40,708 nucleotides of DNA from a bacterium (GCA_029573155.1 JAKQHE010000252.1:1-40708); one strand, 5' to 3'; counted from the stretch's first letter, positions 1 through 9,935 are shown. The notes: generated by a model not told the origin, from the letters alone. A program made the numbers and translations.

Positions 1-476
1 AGCGTCTCGGCGCACCGCTTCCCCTCGTCGTAGCAGGAACGGGGCCCTATCGGATTCACATTCCCGCGGTAGTTTTCGGTCTGCGGGTGGATCTCCGGGT
101 CGCCGTACACCTCCGAGGTCGAAGCCTGCAGCGTCCGCATCCTGCCCCTTTTTGCCATCTCCAGAATGTTGATGGATCCCATCACCGAGGTCTTGACCGT
201 GGCGACTGGATCGTACTGATAGTGTACCGGGCTTGCCGGACAAGCGAGGTTGTATATCTCGTCGACCTCGAGGAAGATGGGGGCGGTGATGTCGTGTCGC
301 ACGATCTCGAAAAAGGGATCGGGCAGAAGATGGACTATGTTGTTCTTTGATCCGGTAAAAAAATTGTCAAGGCAGATGACATCATGCCCCATGCCCAACA
401 GTTTTTCGCACAGCGCCGAACCGATGAAACCGGCGCCGCCGGTGACCAATACTCGTTTTCTCGCGTAGGGGGTCAT
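1..476 (-). CDS. UDP-glucuronate decarboxylase (UXS-like), C-terminus cut off by window edge
   Basis: NAD-dependent short-chain epimerase/dehydratase; the family member that converts UDP-glucuronate to UDP-xylose fits best. Only the first 158 residues are in the window. Visible are the Rossmann motif TGGAGFIG (residues 12-19), a LDNFFTG strand end, NLACPASP near 76-83, STSEVYGDP near 119-127, and the catalytic pair in YDEGKR (Tyr149, Lys153). The ACPASP and YDEGKR signatures are characteristic of UXS-type enzymes. The ATG overlaps the stop of the upstream glycosyltransferase by four bases (ATGA), so the two are translationally coupled. It is the last visible gene of the long minus-strand polysaccharide operon and would supply a pentose donor. 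A related dTDP-glucose or UDP-glucose epimerase is less likely. Confidence 0.9.
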   Translation of the reverse strand, partial: MTPYARKRVLVTGGAGFIGSALCEKLLGMGHDVICLDNFFTGSKNNIVHLLPDPFFEIVRHDITAPIFLEVDEIYNLACPASPVHYQYDPVATVKTSVMGSINILEMAKRGRMRTLQASTSEVYGDPEIHPQTENYRGNVNPIGPRSCYDEGKRCAET

Positions 477-1312
477 CTTGTCCTCCTGAACATTCCGAAC
501 ATATCCCTGATGGTCTTCTTCTTTCGAACATTTCGCACTCCCGGGAGAACGAACCATGTTGCCCTCAACATCCGCATCTTGGCCTCAGCATCGTCCTGTC
601 GGAGTCCCTCTTCGGCCCACTCCTGAAAATCGGCGAAGATCAATCGACGCTGCATATCAGTATCGGTCGATGCCTCCCGACGGATCGATTGTGCTGGAGC
701 ATCAAGATAATACAACAGGGGAGCAGAGCAGTAAGAAATATCCGCGCACGAAGCTATGCGCAGCCAAAAGGCGTAGTCCTCGATCGCTTTCATTGCCGGG
801 CACTCCGGAAAGAACCCTGTCCGGTCGAAAAGAGAGCGGTGTATCAAGGCGGAACTGCAAATCACCCAATTCGTTTCGACAAGCTCCTCGAATGTAAGAA
901 TCTCTTTTTCTCGCGACAGATAAGCTCCTGATATGTGACCGTTCGGCAATAAACATAAGGCATTTGCTGAACACGCCTTTGTTTTCGTGCGATCAAGCAA
1001 GGACATCTGCATCATCAATTTATTAGGCAACCAAATATCATCGCTATCAAGAAACGCGATCCATTCGCCGGACGCCGCTCGGATACCCCGATTCCGCGGA
1101 ATAGCGGGCCTTCCGCCGCGAGGACCGGGCAACCATTTCACGCGGGGATCTGCGATCCGTCGTACGATATCGGCCGTATCGTCGGTCGAACCATCATCAC
1201 AGACAAGCACCTCCATGTCATCATATGTCTGTGAAAGCACACTGCGGACGGTCCGTCCAATGCAATACCCCCGGTTCCATGTGGGGATGATGACCGAGAC
1301 CTTATCGGCCAT
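473..1312 (-). CDS. Glycosyltransferase family 2 (GT-A)
   Basis: A 279-residue inverting GT-A glycosyltransferase. It opens with [10 protein letters not shown], has the nucleotide-binding DDGST at residues 39-43, and the metal/donor-binding DSDD at 89-92. The start was set at MADK because AGGAGG lies five to six bases upstream of that ATG; an ATG eight codons further out has no comparable site. No membrane segment is evident, so it is probably cytoplasmic at the inner membrane face. Sugar and linkage cannot be read from sequence. It lies between a methyltransferase and the UXS-like gene in the polysaccharide operon. Confidence 0.88.
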   Translation of the reverse strand: MADKVSVIIPTWNRGYCIGRTVRSVLSQTYDDMEVLVCDDGSTDDTADIVRRIADPRVKWLPGPRGGRPAIPRNRGIRAASGEWIAFLDSDDIWLPNKLMMQMSLLDRTKTKACSANALCLLPNGHISGAYLSREKEILTFEELVETNWVICSSALIHRSLFDRTGFFPECPAMKAIEDYAFWLRIASCADISYCSAPLLYYLDAPAQSIRREASTDTDMQRRLIFADFQEWAEEGLRQDDAEAKMRMLRATWFVLPGVRNVRKKKTIRDMFGMFRRTR

Positions 1313-1332
1313 GGAACCTCCTTGAGACGGCC

Positions 1333-1980
1333 TCACTTTTCATCATCGCCCGACATTCGTTCATGTTGGCGGTGCCAAGCAACCATCCAGACCTCCAGCA
1401 ACGCCACTTCGCTCTCATCGAGAAGATAGTGCCGCAAATAATTCCGTGCCCGCTCCTCAGGATTGACATCGACCACATCGATCCTTTTGAATGCGACAAC
1501 TTCGATATTATAGGTCCCCTGCCAGTCGTTATAAGTCACCGATCGGACGGCAAACCCGAAATGCTTCAGAAGGTGGCTGAGCGTCGCGGAGGTATATCCC
1601 TCGTAGTGGGCAGCCCACCCCGCCTCGTGTGATCCAAAGAGGTGACGGATCCCCACCAGTTTTCGTGCCATCGGAACGAATCGGGAGTTTATTTTCTTCG
1701 CGGTCCTCTCTAGGTCAGGGACCTCCAAACGCAACACGCCCTCCGGGACGAGCCACCGATGCCAACCCGCGAGAAGAGCGCATGCGACGGGTCGGGTGAA
1801 GTGCTCAAAGACATGGCGCAACCGCACCTCTTCGATGCTGTTGGCGGGATAACGCAATGAAAGCAGGTCAACGCATAGGTCGGCTTTCGTCGTCCTCTGG
1901 ACCGAATGGGCCTCGAGCGGAAAGTCTATGTTGACATACCCGTCCAGATATGTCTCGCCGCACCCCAGATGCAGTTTCAT
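1333..1980 (-). CDS. Class I SAM-dependent methyltransferase, short type
   Basis: A 215-residue protein starting MKLHLGCGETYLDGYVNID. The LHLGCG is motif I of a SAM-dependent methyltransferase placed right at the N-terminus, as in short sugar-cluster methyltransferases. RLRHVFEHF and LRLEVPDL follow as later motifs. The start was chosen at MKLH, which has GAGGAAGG just upstream. It is followed after 20 bases by a GT2 gene and preceded by another, so methylation of a glycan residue is the likely role (inference). The acceptor is unknown. Confidence 0.8.
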   Translation of the reverse strand: MKLHLGCGETYLDGYVNIDFPLEAHSVQRTTKADLCVDLLSLRYPANSIEEVRLRHVFEHFTRPVACALLAGWHRWLVPEGVLRLEVPDLERTAKKINSRFVPMARKLVGIRHLFGSHEAGWAAHYEGYTSATLSHLLKHFGFAVRSVTYNDWQGTYNIEVVAFKRIDVVDVNPEERARNYLRHYLLDESEVALLEVWMVAWHRQHERMSGDDEK

Positions 1981-1987
1981 GCCTTCC

Positions 1988-2791
1988 TCACCACCATAAC
2001 AACCCCATTCTTTCAAACCTCTTCTCTATGCCGCTCCCCGGCCCCATCTCCTTCTCGATCCAATCGCCGATGTCCCCCTTCGCCGGATCGTAGAAAATAC
2101 CGGTCCACTTCCTGAGGTACCGTTCCCAGTCATCCTTCTGCAACGCGAGGTTCGATGCCCTCGCACGCATGTTTGCATGCGAGTAGTGCTCCACATAGGA
2201 GTCCTCTCCGGCGATGATCTCGCGACCGGCGTGCCACATTTTTAGACTGAGATCTCCGTCGCCATGGTAGAACGAAAGGGTCTCCTCATCGCAGTAGCCG
2301 ACATCTTTCATCGCATCGTTCAAGTATAATCCATGGTTGACAAACATCCTCCGCCCCAGAGTCAGTCCTACCCAGTACTTCTTCATCTCAGGCCAGTTCC
2401 TCCAGTAGAAGGCGACAGCACCAACCCTCCGTCCTTCCGCGAGCGATCGCTCGAAGAGTTCGATACCGTTCCGTATGGCGCCGGGTACCACCAGACAGTC
2501 GTCGCTCAACATACAGATGTACTTTCCTTGTGCACACTTGAAGCCGAGGTTCATGAAGTAACCCCACGAACGCCGTCGTACCGGACGCCCCTCCCACTCC
2601 CCCCTGTTGTGCTGCAGGATGGCGATGATGTCCTTCTGCGCGCAGAGCCACTTGAGCGACCCGTCGGTCGAGCCACCGTCAACCACGATGATCTCATGCT
2701 CGATATCGCGGCACTCCTCGCGGACGCTCTCTATCGCCAACTTCAAGAATCGCTTGCGGTCGTAACTGCCGATGACGATCGAAACCTTCAT
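1988..2791 (-). CDS. Glycosyltransferase family 2 (GT-A)
   Basis: A 267-residue GT-A protein. Its N-terminus reads MKVSIVIGSYDRKRFL, followed by IIVVDGGSTDGS (nucleotide-binding strand) and CMLSDDCLV (DXD-like metal site). A GYCDEETLSFYHGDGDLSLKMW stretch matches the acceptor-side region often seen in this family. It overlaps the upstream GT4 gene by four bases (ATGA). It belongs to the same operon as its neighbours; donor and acceptor are unknown. Confidence 0.87.
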   Translation of the reverse strand: MKVSIVIGSYDRKRFLKLAIESVREECRDIEHEIIVVDGGSTDGSLKWLCAQKDIIAILQHNRGEWEGRPVRRRSWGYFMNLGFKCAQGKYICMLSDDCLVVPGAIRNGIELFERSLAEGRRVGAVAFYWRNWPEMKKYWVGLTLGRRMFVNHGLYLNDAMKDVGYCDEETLSFYHGDGDLSLKMWHAGREIIAGEDSYVEHYSHANMRARASNLALQKDDWERYLRKWTGIFYDPAKGDIGDWIEKEMGPGSGIEKRFERMGLLWW

Positions 2792-4017
2792 GTCAGCACC
2801 TGTTGATATACATCCACATACTGCGATACGATCTTCTCGATACCGAAGCGCTCGATGACGTCGTTACGTATCCATTCAGGGTCATACTTGGTATTCAACG
2901 CTTTCGCTATCCCCTCCCGGAGCGACTCGACGGTGAAATCGACCGTGCGGATACCGTTCCTTTCATTTATCAGTTCCTCGGTCCCGCTGCACGGGAAGGC
3001 GACCACCGGTACGCCGCAGGCCATCGCCTCTAAAGGAGCCTGAGCAAAAGCCTCCTGAAAAGAAGGCATCACGAACAAGTCGGCGGCCGAATACGCCGCC
3101 GCCATTAAACGTTCATCACGCACTAGCCCCAGAGAAAATGTCTCTTGATCAGATATTCCTTTTACATCGCCGGCACCGACCGCACATAGCACGATGTCCG
3201 GACGCCTCAAACTCTTCAAGGCCACCAACAATTCCTTGAGTCCCTTGCGAGTATCCCAGAGGCCGAACGACACAAAACATAATATCTTTTTATCCTTGGG
3301 CAGACCCAACAGTTCTCTCGAGAAGAATTTGTCGACCGGACGAAAGGTCATGTGATCGACCGGGTTGTGTATCACTCGGTGTTCTCGATCCGTGAAAGAT
3401 CTATGGGAAACGGCGAATTCTCTCATCATGCGCGACAGGGAAACGATCGTGACCTTCCTCTGGCGCGCCAAACTTCTCTGCTTGATACTTGCCAACTCAT
3501 CATCCAATTCATCAAGCAGAGGATACTCCTCTCGCGCTCTTCGATAATGCCAACCACCCATGTAAAGATTCTCGTCATGAACGGTCCATACTATCGGCTT
3601 GTTCACTTTGGCAAAAAAACTGGGATAATCAAGAAAGTCCGCCACCCAATGCAGATGAATGATATCCGTCTCCCGCACAAGCGGATGCCCAGCGAGATCA
3701 AGATCGGAAACCGGAAGGGTGAAAAAGACCTGGCGCCCCTCTCGTAGTTTATTAAGGCGGTCACGGTAGCGTTCGACCCGAGACAACGGGATCCCGAATT
3801 TGCGCGCCGTCAATGCGAGATAGGGCCACACAAAAGATATCGGGAAGGGCGGCTTTTCGCTTTTTTGTTCAAAACGATATAACTCTGGCTCATTTAATGT
3901 CTTATTCAGGACAAGCACCTTGCTTTCTCTGCCGTTCGCCAAGAGCCCCTTATGCAACCGGATACAGCAAAGTCCGGCCCCTCCCGAATCACCGGTTGAA
4001 ATGTGCAGTACCTTCAT
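2788..4017 (-). CDS. Glycosyltransferase family 4 (GT-B)
   Basis: A retaining GT-B glycosyltransferase of 409 residues. It begins MKVLHISTGDSGGAGLCCIRLH, has IIHLHWVADFLDYPSF in the N-terminal domain, and ends with the family-4 donor site: DLFVMPSFQEAFAQAPLEAMACGVPVVAF, including the E-x7-E pattern, then SGTEELI. The start at MKVLHI replaces an ATG 24 codons upstream that would run into the preceding gene. The protein resembles enzymes that extend O-antigen or exopolysaccharide chains in the cytoplasm. Its start is two bases from the stop of the upstream methyltransferase gene. Confidence 0.9.
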   Translation of the reverse strand: MKVLHISTGDSGGAGLCCIRLHKGLLANGRESKVLVLNKTLNEPELYRFEQKSEKPPFPISFVWPYLALTARKFGIPLSRVERYRDRLNKLREGRQVFFTLPVSDLDLAGHPLVRETDIIHLHWVADFLDYPSFFAKVNKPIVWTVHDENLYMGGWHYRRAREEYPLLDELDDELASIKQRSLARQRKVTIVSLSRMMREFAVSHRSFTDREHRVIHNPVDHMTFRPVDKFFSRELLGLPKDKKILCFVSFGLWDTRKGLKELLVALKSLRRPDIVLCAVGAGDVKGISDQETFSLGLVRDERLMAAAYSAADLFVMPSFQEAFAQAPLEAMACGVPVVAFPCSGTEELINERNGIRTVDFTVESLREGIAKALNTKYDPEWIRNDVIERFGIEKIVSQYVDVYQQVLT

Positions 4018-4019
4018 CC

Positions 4020-4658
4020 CTAGTCGCCCTCTCTTCTTGCGACGATCTTCACCTGATAGATATTGTTCTTTTTCGCCTCTCTGCGGCATAACTCATGGAA
4101 TTTCGCCTCGCCATGCCTCTTGAACAACTCCTCGAAACCGGAAGGCCACTGGTGCTGTATCAGTTCAACGCAGTCCACCGCAAAACCGGCGACGGAAAAG
4201 AGGTTCCCCAGCGTTAGGCGGTTCCATGTGTAGAGATGTTTGTGGACATCGTTCGGCATCCATTCCTCGGGATAGGAGTTGTGCGGCACCACAAAGACAG
4301 CGACACCTCCCAAGATCAACTTCTTTCTGAGCTCCACTATTTCGGCATGTGGGTTGAAAACATGCTCCAACGCATGATTGGAGATGAGCACATCGACGGT
4401 TTCGTCCGGGACCTCGCCGGACGTGGCGAAGGTCTTGACGCCGTTCTCCTCCGCGGCCGAACGCGCGGCGGGATTGATCTCCACACCGTACCGGGCGGCA
4501 CACGGCAGGTTCTTCAGAAGATAACCCCCACCGCAGCCGAAATCGAGTACCCGATGGTTCGGCAGAACATGCTCCCTGAACTTGAACAGGTTGGCGACGC
4601 CGCCGAACTTCCCCAGATCTTTCTGCCATGCGAAATAGTCCTTATCGTAGTAACTCAC
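4020..4658 (-). CDS. Class I SAM-dependent methyltransferase
   Basis: A 212-residue methyltransferase of the UbiE/COQ5-like type. Motif I is VLDFGCGGGYLL around residue 38, followed by YGVEIN (acidic ribose-binding residue), LISNHALEHVFNP and a GGVAVFVVPHNS strand. It starts with GTG: AAGGAGG lies five bases upstream of this codon and no ATG is nearby. It sits between a GT4 and another glycosyltransferase, so sugar methylation is the plausible role (inference). Confidence 0.85.
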   Translation of the reverse strand: MSYYDKDYFAWQKDLGKFGGVANLFKFREHVLPNHRVLDFGCGGGYLLKNLPCAARYGVEINPAARSAAEENGVKTFATSGEVPDETVDVLISNHALEHVFNPHAEIVELRKKLILGGVAVFVVPHNSYPEEWMPNDVHKHLYTWNRLTLGNLFSVAGFAVDCVELIQHQWPSGFEELFKRHGEAKFHELCRREAKKNNIYQVKIVARREGD

Positions 4659-4668
4659 CGGCCCCTCC

Positions 4669-5622
4669 TTACTGTTTTTCCAATATCCATCTATACGATC
4701 TGACCGCCAGTTGCCGTATCTTCAACGCCCGACGCATTATCCCTGCCGACAGCGGCTCGCGCGGCAGGTTTCTATAGAATCTCTTCAGATAGAATCGCCC
4801 TATCCGCGACTGCCTAAACGGTATGCGGCGCACCGGTATTCTGTTCCCCGTCAGCGGCGGCTCATAGGGATTAACCGTACCGGCAACGCCGCAATGGACC
4901 CCCGTTCCGTCGAAACCGATGTTCTGCACCAGCGATTCCCGTGGATAGAGACAGAGCCCCTCCTCCAGATAGATCGTGGTGAACCACTTGGTCGCCCATG
5001 TCCTTATCTTTCCTTGGATATTCTCCTCCAACTGGCCATGGAAAGAAAGGACACCGTCCAGATTGTAGTCATGGATCGCGCCCCTTTTCAGGAGTTCGTC
5101 ATACAGCGCCTTTGCATCGGGGTTGAACTTCGCCCACGCGCGGCGCCAGGTCGCCCAGCCCCAGCAACTCATGAAGCGGAGGAAGAAGGTCGGCGGCAAA
5201 AGCCACGAGAAGCCCGATCGCGGCAGAAAACCGCTCACATGCATGACCCGTTCGTCATGCTCATAAATCCGCAAAGCATCGTTCATATAGCGAAGGAAAA
5301 ATGGGGATGTCACGATGTCGTCCTCCAACACGATGACCCGGCCATAGCTCTCGACCACCTCGGTGACGCCGGCGACGATGGAATCGGCCAGCCCCCGATT
5401 CTCGTCGCGCTCGATGACCGTCACCGAGTTGAATCCCTGAACGGTCTTCAGGTACCCGCGGACCTTCGCGACCGCCTCCTCGTCACCCGTCTTCGGGCCA
5501 TCGGAATAAATGAAGACATCGCTCTGCGAAGCTTCGCCGTTGCGAAGCAGCGCCGTTATCGTCCTCTCGGCATGCTCAGGCCGATTGTAGGCAAAAAGAA
5601 CTACGGGGGCAAGCATTGACAT
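4669..5622 (-). CDS. Glycosyltransferase, GT-A, with LEDDIVTSPFFL motif
   Basis: A 317-residue GT-A type protein. The N-terminus APVVLFAYNRPEHAERTI, the FIYSDGPK strand, and VIVLEDDIVTSPFFLRYMNDAL (EDD metal-binding motif) place it with sugar-cluster transferases distantly like the GnT-I fold. A SCWGWATWRRAW stretch follows. Three ATGs are close together; the one at 5622 has the best spacing (five bases) to an AAGGAG site, although 5625 and 5616 are possible. Its neighbours are a methyltransferase and the asparagine-synthase-like gene. Substrates are unknown. Confidence 0.82.
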   Translation of the reverse strand: MSMLAPVVLFAYNRPEHAERTITALLRNGEASQSDVFIYSDGPKTGDEEAVAKVRGYLKTVQGFNSVTVIERDENRGLADSIVAGVTEVVESYGRVIVLEDDIVTSPFFLRYMNDALRIYEHDERVMHVSGFLPRSGFSWLLPPTFFLRFMSCWGWATWRRAWAKFNPDAKALYDELLKRGAIHDYNLDGVLSFHGQLEENIQGKIRTWATKWFTTIYLEEGLCLYPRESLVQNIGFDGTGVHCGVAGTVNPYEPPLTGNRIPVRRIPFRQSRIGRFYLKRFYRNLPREPLSAGIMRRALKIRQLAVRSYRWILEKQ

Positions 5623-5665
5623 CATTACTCCTTCTTTTAACGACTTGACGGCTGGCCACACAAAA

Positions 5666-7606
5666 TCAAAATCGTTCTCTCCGCACCACCGACCGATACC
5701 ATATCTCCAGTAAGATCAGTTTATACAAAAAAAACTGTTTCGGTGGGTCATTCGGCCCGCTCTCTTTCAAGAAAGATTCAAGCCGCGACATGTCAAGTAT
5801 CCCGGAATTAACGAGAAGTCCTTCGCGCAACAAGGCCCCGTATCGTTCCCTCGCCCCATCAAGCCATGCCATTATCGGTGGCTGGAATCCCGACTTGGGA
5901 CGGGTCAGCACCTCATCCGGTAACACCTCCTTGAGCGCCGCGCGAAGCCACGCCTTGTGACCCCGTTGATGGTCGGGATGCCTCCGGCGCAGCGCCATGA
6001 CGCTCTCGATGAGCCGCGCATCAAGAAAGGGAAGGCGCACCTCGACGCCGCACCCCATGCTGACCCGGTCGCCCAAGGCGATGCAGTTCGAGGTCAGGTA
6101 GGTGTCGAAAAGGAGTCGCAGGGTCGTCGCGGGGATATCAGCCTCGGAAAGAGCCGTCAGCGCCGTAGGAAGAAAGACATTGTCAGCGGAGATATCGCGC
6201 ATGGCGGGGCCGTACACCCGGGTACGCAATGACCGCGCATTGACAAAGTCCTTGACCATCTCGTAGAAGAACAACTGTTCGGGCGGTTTCCGCATGTCGA
6301 TGACGGAAATTTCCCGGAGGATCGTCGAGTAGGCATTGAGCAGTCGGGAATGGCTGCAGACCTTCCACAGCGGCTCATATCTCCACAGTCCTTTGGGCAG
6401 GTGCCGCAGCCGGCTCACGAAGGGATGGCGGAGGAGGAACTCGTTTATCTCGATTGAGCGAACGACCCACGGGTAGCCCCAGAAGACCTCGTCGCCGCCG
6501 GTTCCCGAAAGAAGCACCTTTATCCCGTGCTCGGCGGCCGCCCGCGGGACGGCATAATGCCCGAAGGCGGCGATATCGGCGATCGGCTCGTCCATGATCG
6601 AAACGAGCGTCGGGAGGAAAGCGACAAAATCATCCACCTTGAGTTCGACCTCGTGGAAGGTGATGCCCAGTTTGTGCGCGAGGCCCTTCGCCTGCTCGCG
6701 CTCGTCGTAGGGCGGGCGCCCCGGGTAGCCGATGCCGAAAGCGTGGAACTGGTCCGCCGTATGCCTTCTGGCGAAGGCGGCGATCGCCCCCGAATCGATG
6801 CCTCCCGAAAGGGCCAGTCCGACAGGGACATCGGATCGTAGCGTCAACGCGACAGACTCCTCGAGGCGGGCCCGGATGATGTCGGGGATGTCCCGCGGCT
6901 GCGCGGAGGCATACTCCGGCGTCTCCGCCGACCTGACATCCCAGTAGCGGACCGGCTCGGCGTTCCAATCGTCATGCGACAGAAGGAGGGTATGCGCCGC
7001 CGGCAGTTTGCGGACCCCCTGCAACAACGTAGAGGGCTCCGGGACATACTGATAGTGCAGGTACATGTCTATCGCGGATGGATCGAGCGACGGCGTGTGG
7101 GGGAGGAGCGGCAGGAGCCCCTTCAATTCCGAAGCGAAATAGAAACACTCTCCGTCACGGTAGAAGAAGAACGGTTTTTCGCCGCACCGGTCACGCGCCA
7201 TGAACATCGTCCGCGCGGTCCTGTCGTACAGCGCGAAGGCGAACATGCCCCGGAAGCGCTCCACGCATCTCTTCCCCCAGACGCCGTAGGCCGCCAACAG
7301 CACCTCGGTATCGGAGGCGCCATAAAAGCGGACCCCCTGATCGGCGAGTTCCCGGCGCAACTCGATATAGTTGTATATCTCGCCGTTGAAGGTGACGGTA
7401 TAGCGGCCGTCCCTCGTGCTCTGGGGCTGCGCCCCCCCTTCGGTGAGGTCGAGTATCGAGAGTCTCCGGTGCCCCAGCGAGACATGCTCATCGTTGTAGA
7501 GGCCCTGCGCGTCGGGGCCACGGTGGTGAAGGGTGTCGACATCTTCCCGCGACAGCCGCCGGGGAGTCTCCGGACGGCGATTGAAGATGCCAATCACTCC
7601 GCACAT
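5666..7606 (-). CDS. asnB: Asparagine synthase (glutamine-hydrolysing)-like amidotransferase
   Basis: A 646-residue two-domain enzyme. The start is placed so that Cys2 follows Met1 (MCGVIGIF), because that cysteine becomes the N-terminal nucleophile of the class II glutaminase; an extra ATG immediately upstream would spoil this. HRGPD, GHRRLSILDL and FNGEIYNYIELR are glutaminase motifs. The synthetase domain carries the ATP pyrophosphatase loop SGGIDSG at 267-273 and a later LSGTGGDEVFWGYPW. Length fits the family (about 600-650). In a polysaccharide operon such proteins often amidate a sugar carboxylate rather than free aspartate; that is an inference here, supported by the nearby uronate-processing enzyme. 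Confidence 0.9.
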   Translation of the reverse strand: MCGVIGIFNRRPETPRRLSREDVDTLHHRGPDAQGLYNDEHVSLGHRRLSILDLTEGGAQPQSTRDGRYTVTFNGEIYNYIELRRELADQGVRFYGASDTEVLLAAYGVWGKRCVERFRGMFAFALYDRTARTMFMARDRCGEKPFFFYRDGECFYFASELKGLLPLLPHTPSLDPSAIDMYLHYQYVPEPSTLLQGVRKLPAAHTLLLSHDDWNAEPVRYWDVRSAETPEYASAQPRDIPDIIRARLEESVALTLRSDVPVGLALSGGIDSGAIAAFARRHTADQFHAFGIGYPGRPPYDEREQAKGLAHKLGITFHEVELKVDDFVAFLPTLVSIMDEPIADIAAFGHYAVPRAAAEHGIKVLLSGTGGDEVFWGYPWVVRSIEINEFLLRHPFVSRLRHLPKGLWRYEPLWKVCSHSRLLNAYSTILREISVIDMRKPPEQLFFYEMVKDFVNARSLRTRVYGPAMRDISADNVFLPTALTALSEADIPATTLRLLFDTYLTSNCIALGDRVSMGCGVEVRLPFLDARLIESVMALRRRHPDHQRGHKAWLRAALKEVLPDEVLTRPKSGFQPPIMAWLDGARERYGALLREGLLVNSGILDMSRLESFLKESGPNDPPKQFFLYKLILLEIWYRSVVRRERF

Positions 7607-7609
7607 CAT

Positions 7610-8950
7610 TCAACCCCGGTCCAGACAGTGTTTCACGCACGAATCGAGCGCATCGGCAAACCTCTCTTCGCTGAAATCGGAGCGGTACTTCGCAAAACCG
7701 TATGAGGTGCCGGGCCGTGTCGCCAGGACATCGAGCGCCTCCGCTATCCCATCGACATCCCCTTCAGCAACAGTCAGGCCCAACGAGTAGCGGCGGACGC
7801 GCTCCCCCATCACATAGCGGCCGCTAACCAATATCGGTTTCTCAAAACAGGCCGCCTTGGCCAGCATGTTGCTGCTGAGCCTGAAATCTCGATACACCGC
7901 ATAGATGATATCCGAGGCCCGTATCAGCGCGTTGAATTCGGCCTCGTCGGGCAAAAAGCCGGAAAGACAGAAGAAATTTTCCGGCGGATCCTTTATCACC
8001 GCATCATAAGCCGCCCTATCTTCAATGCTCAAGGTGCCTTCGATGACCTCGCCAACCTGAAGGAAATAGAAACGGCCTTTGCTGGCGGTCCGTATCAGCT
8101 CATACCATGTCGCGAGATCCTTCTGTCCGCCGATGGTGCCTCCCATGAAAACGATCTTCCGCCCGGCGCTCTTGCGGCGGACCTCCGTTTCGAACACGGT
8201 CGGCGACGTGGGAAGTCGCGTATCGGTCACGTCGGACAGGAAGGAGATATGCTTGTCCCCGAAATAAGCGGCGTACCGCTGCGCCGCCCCTTCGTCAAGA
8301 AAAAATGCGCCACGGCAGGATCCGATGCGGCAGAACCCGTCACGGCAGGGGTCGGCCGGCGGGTCGAAGCGCACCCCGACCCACGGTGTCGGGCACACCG
8401 ATTCGTAGCGAGCCCACGCATCTTCGGTCATGTCGTACATGTCAAGGTACAGGTGGATAATGAGGTCGGGCTTTCTCGTGGTGCCATGCAACGCCCGGGC
8501 GATCCGTATCGCGGCGGAACGGGGAGGGTCGAAAGGGACGGCATCGCCTTTGTCAGGATGGAAGAAACGGGGGAACAGCGATCCGGTCAGCGAATAAAGG
8601 GGGGGGGTTATCTTCCTAAAAAAGGCCCTCCTCTTTCTTGCGAGGGAAGAAATATCCTGCTCCGGGTCTCCGGCCGGCGACCCGCCGCCGTGCCTTTTCA
8701 GGAACTCGCGCAGGTAGTCCCTCGCGCGGGAAAAGGAACGGACATGCCACGGCCTGATATCGCGGGTCCACGGCAGGAGGGTCAGCCTTTCGCCGCCGGG
8801 CATTTCACCGCGGTCAACGATAGCGGCATTCTGCGTCAAAAGAAGGACCTCGTGGCCCCGCCGCAATAGGTTGTGGGCAAAAATACCGGTCCAGGAATCA
8901 AGGTGGCCGCGATACGAAATGGGGTTATATAACAGGACGCACCGGCTCAT
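7610..8950 (-). CDS. Probable GT-B glycosyltransferase (GT1/GT4-like)
   Basis: A 446-residue protein with GT-B features. The N-terminal half opens MSRCVLLYNPISYRGHLDSW and contains FAHNLLRRGHEVLLLT. The second half has IVFMGGTIGGQKDLATW, a strand leading into the donor domain, and ASDIIYAVYRDFRLSSNMLAKAACFEKPILVS, which resembles the donor-binding region of family 4 but lacks the clean E-x7-E pattern. It is therefore divergent, and a non-catalytic GT-B protein is possible. The stop abuts the start of the asnB-like gene. Between it and the next gene upstream (8951-9011) nothing is visible. Confidence 0.7.
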   Translation of the reverse strand: MSRCVLLYNPISYRGHLDSWTGIFAHNLLRRGHEVLLLTQNAAIVDRGEMPGGERLTLLPWTRDIRPWHVRSFSRARDYLREFLKRHGGGSPAGDPEQDISSLARKRRAFFRKITPPLYSLTGSLFPRFFHPDKGDAVPFDPPRSAAIRIARALHGTTRKPDLIIHLYLDMYDMTEDAWARYESVCPTPWVGVRFDPPADPCRDGFCRIGSCRGAFFLDEGAAQRYAAYFGDKHISFLSDVTDTRLPTSPTVFETEVRRKSAGRKIVFMGGTIGGQKDLATWYELIRTASKGRFYFLQVGEVIEGTLSIEDRAAYDAVIKDPPENFFCLSGFLPDEAEFNALIRASDIIYAVYRDFRLSSNMLAKAACFEKPILVSGRYVMGERVRRYSLGLTVAEGDVDGIAEALDVLATRPGTSYGFAKYRSDFSEERFADALDSCVKHCLDRG

Positions 8951-9011
8951 CGGTCTGACACCCGAACAGGTCGGCGGACAATGCCTGACAGCGGCACGCA
9001 GCCCGTACGCA

Positions 9012-9935
9012 CTATGCTTTTCTCCTCAATATCAGGGAGCGGATCATCTTTGATGCCGGCTCGTAAGAATAGTGCGACAGATAGGCGACCGCCTTCGACC
9101 GGCGGAGGTCGTCAAGCGATGCCGCGAGGTCCTCTATCACGATGATATCGGGCCGGTATCTGTTCCAGTCATTGGATCGCAGGACGCCCATCTCTTCCCC
9201 TTCCACATCGATGGAAAGGAGGTCTATCCGGGTCCCCGGCGCCGCATGATCGTCCAGTATGCCGGCCAAGGTCCTCTGCGGGATCTCCCTTTTCTCCCTC
9301 AGCGGGCATCCCGTCGCGACATAGGTCTCGGCGAGTTCGCTGTTGAATGTGTTGTATGCCGCATCTTCAAAAAGGTAAAAGGTCCGCGGGGCCGTGTCGT
9401 CCGAAACGGCCGATTCGATGTTGATGTCCTCGGGCCGCATCTTTCTAAAGAGCTCCATGGAACCGGGGGTCGCGTCTATATTGATCCCCCGCCAGCCTTT
9501 CCGGTAGAGGGTATAGGTGTTGGAGAAACGGACCGGATGATGGGCCCCAACATCGACGAAAAATCCCTTTTCGGGCATCCCCATCTGCTCCAGGAGGGTA
9601 TCCTCCGCCTCCTGCCCGTAGTGCAGCACCGCACCGGTGGCCTTGCGGATAAGGTCGAGGTACCGCTCGGGGAGGGCCCGATCCCGCGATGCATCGGCGA
9701 ATATCTCAAGTAGAGGAGCGAGCAGACGCTCCTCCCTGCCCTCGTCGAGTTCCTTCCGGAGTTCCTCGCCGGCAGATCCCCGGTGCGCGGAGAATGTCGA
9801 GAGGATCTCCGCAGGATATTTTTCCAGCAGCCGGTGGATCACCTGCAAGCGCGCCCTCTTAAAAGACAAAAGAAGCAAAATAAGTCCAGACAAAATCTCT
9901 CGGGTCGGTCTATGCATTGGAGTCCTCATCGCCAA
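9012..9935 (-). CDS. FkbM-family methyltransferase
   Basis: A protein of about 307 residues. After an alpha-helical N-terminal third, the FkbM methyltransferase domain begins with GFFVDVGAHHPVRFSNTYTL (motif I), then GINIDATPGSMELF, and LLSIDVEGEEMGVLRS, the family's conserved DVEG segment. FkbM proteins O-methylate sugars or related acceptors. The start is a TTG five bases after a GGAAGGAG site; an ATG two codons inside is eleven bases away, so TTG is slightly favoured but not certain. It lies directly after wzt in the operon. Confidence 0.85.
   Translation of the reverse strand: MAMRTPMHRPTREILSGLILLLLSFKRARLQVIHRLLEKYPAEILSTFSAHRGSAGEELRKELDEGREERLLAPLLEIFADASRDRALPERYLDLIRKATGAVLHYGQEAEDTLLEQMGMPEKGFFVDVGAHHPVRFSNTYTLYRKGWRGINIDATPGSMELFRKMRPEDINIESAVSDDTAPRTFYLFEDAAYNTFNSELAETYVATGCPLREKREIPQRTLAGILDDHAAPGTRIDLLSIDVEGEEMGVLRSNDWNRYRPDIIVIEDLAASLDDLRRSKAVAYLSHYSYEPASKMIRSLILRRKA

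Noticed and set aside
4711-5619. 302-codon plus-strand open frame
   Set aside because: Mirror of the GT-A glycosyltransferase gene, which has recognisable motifs and a ribosome site.
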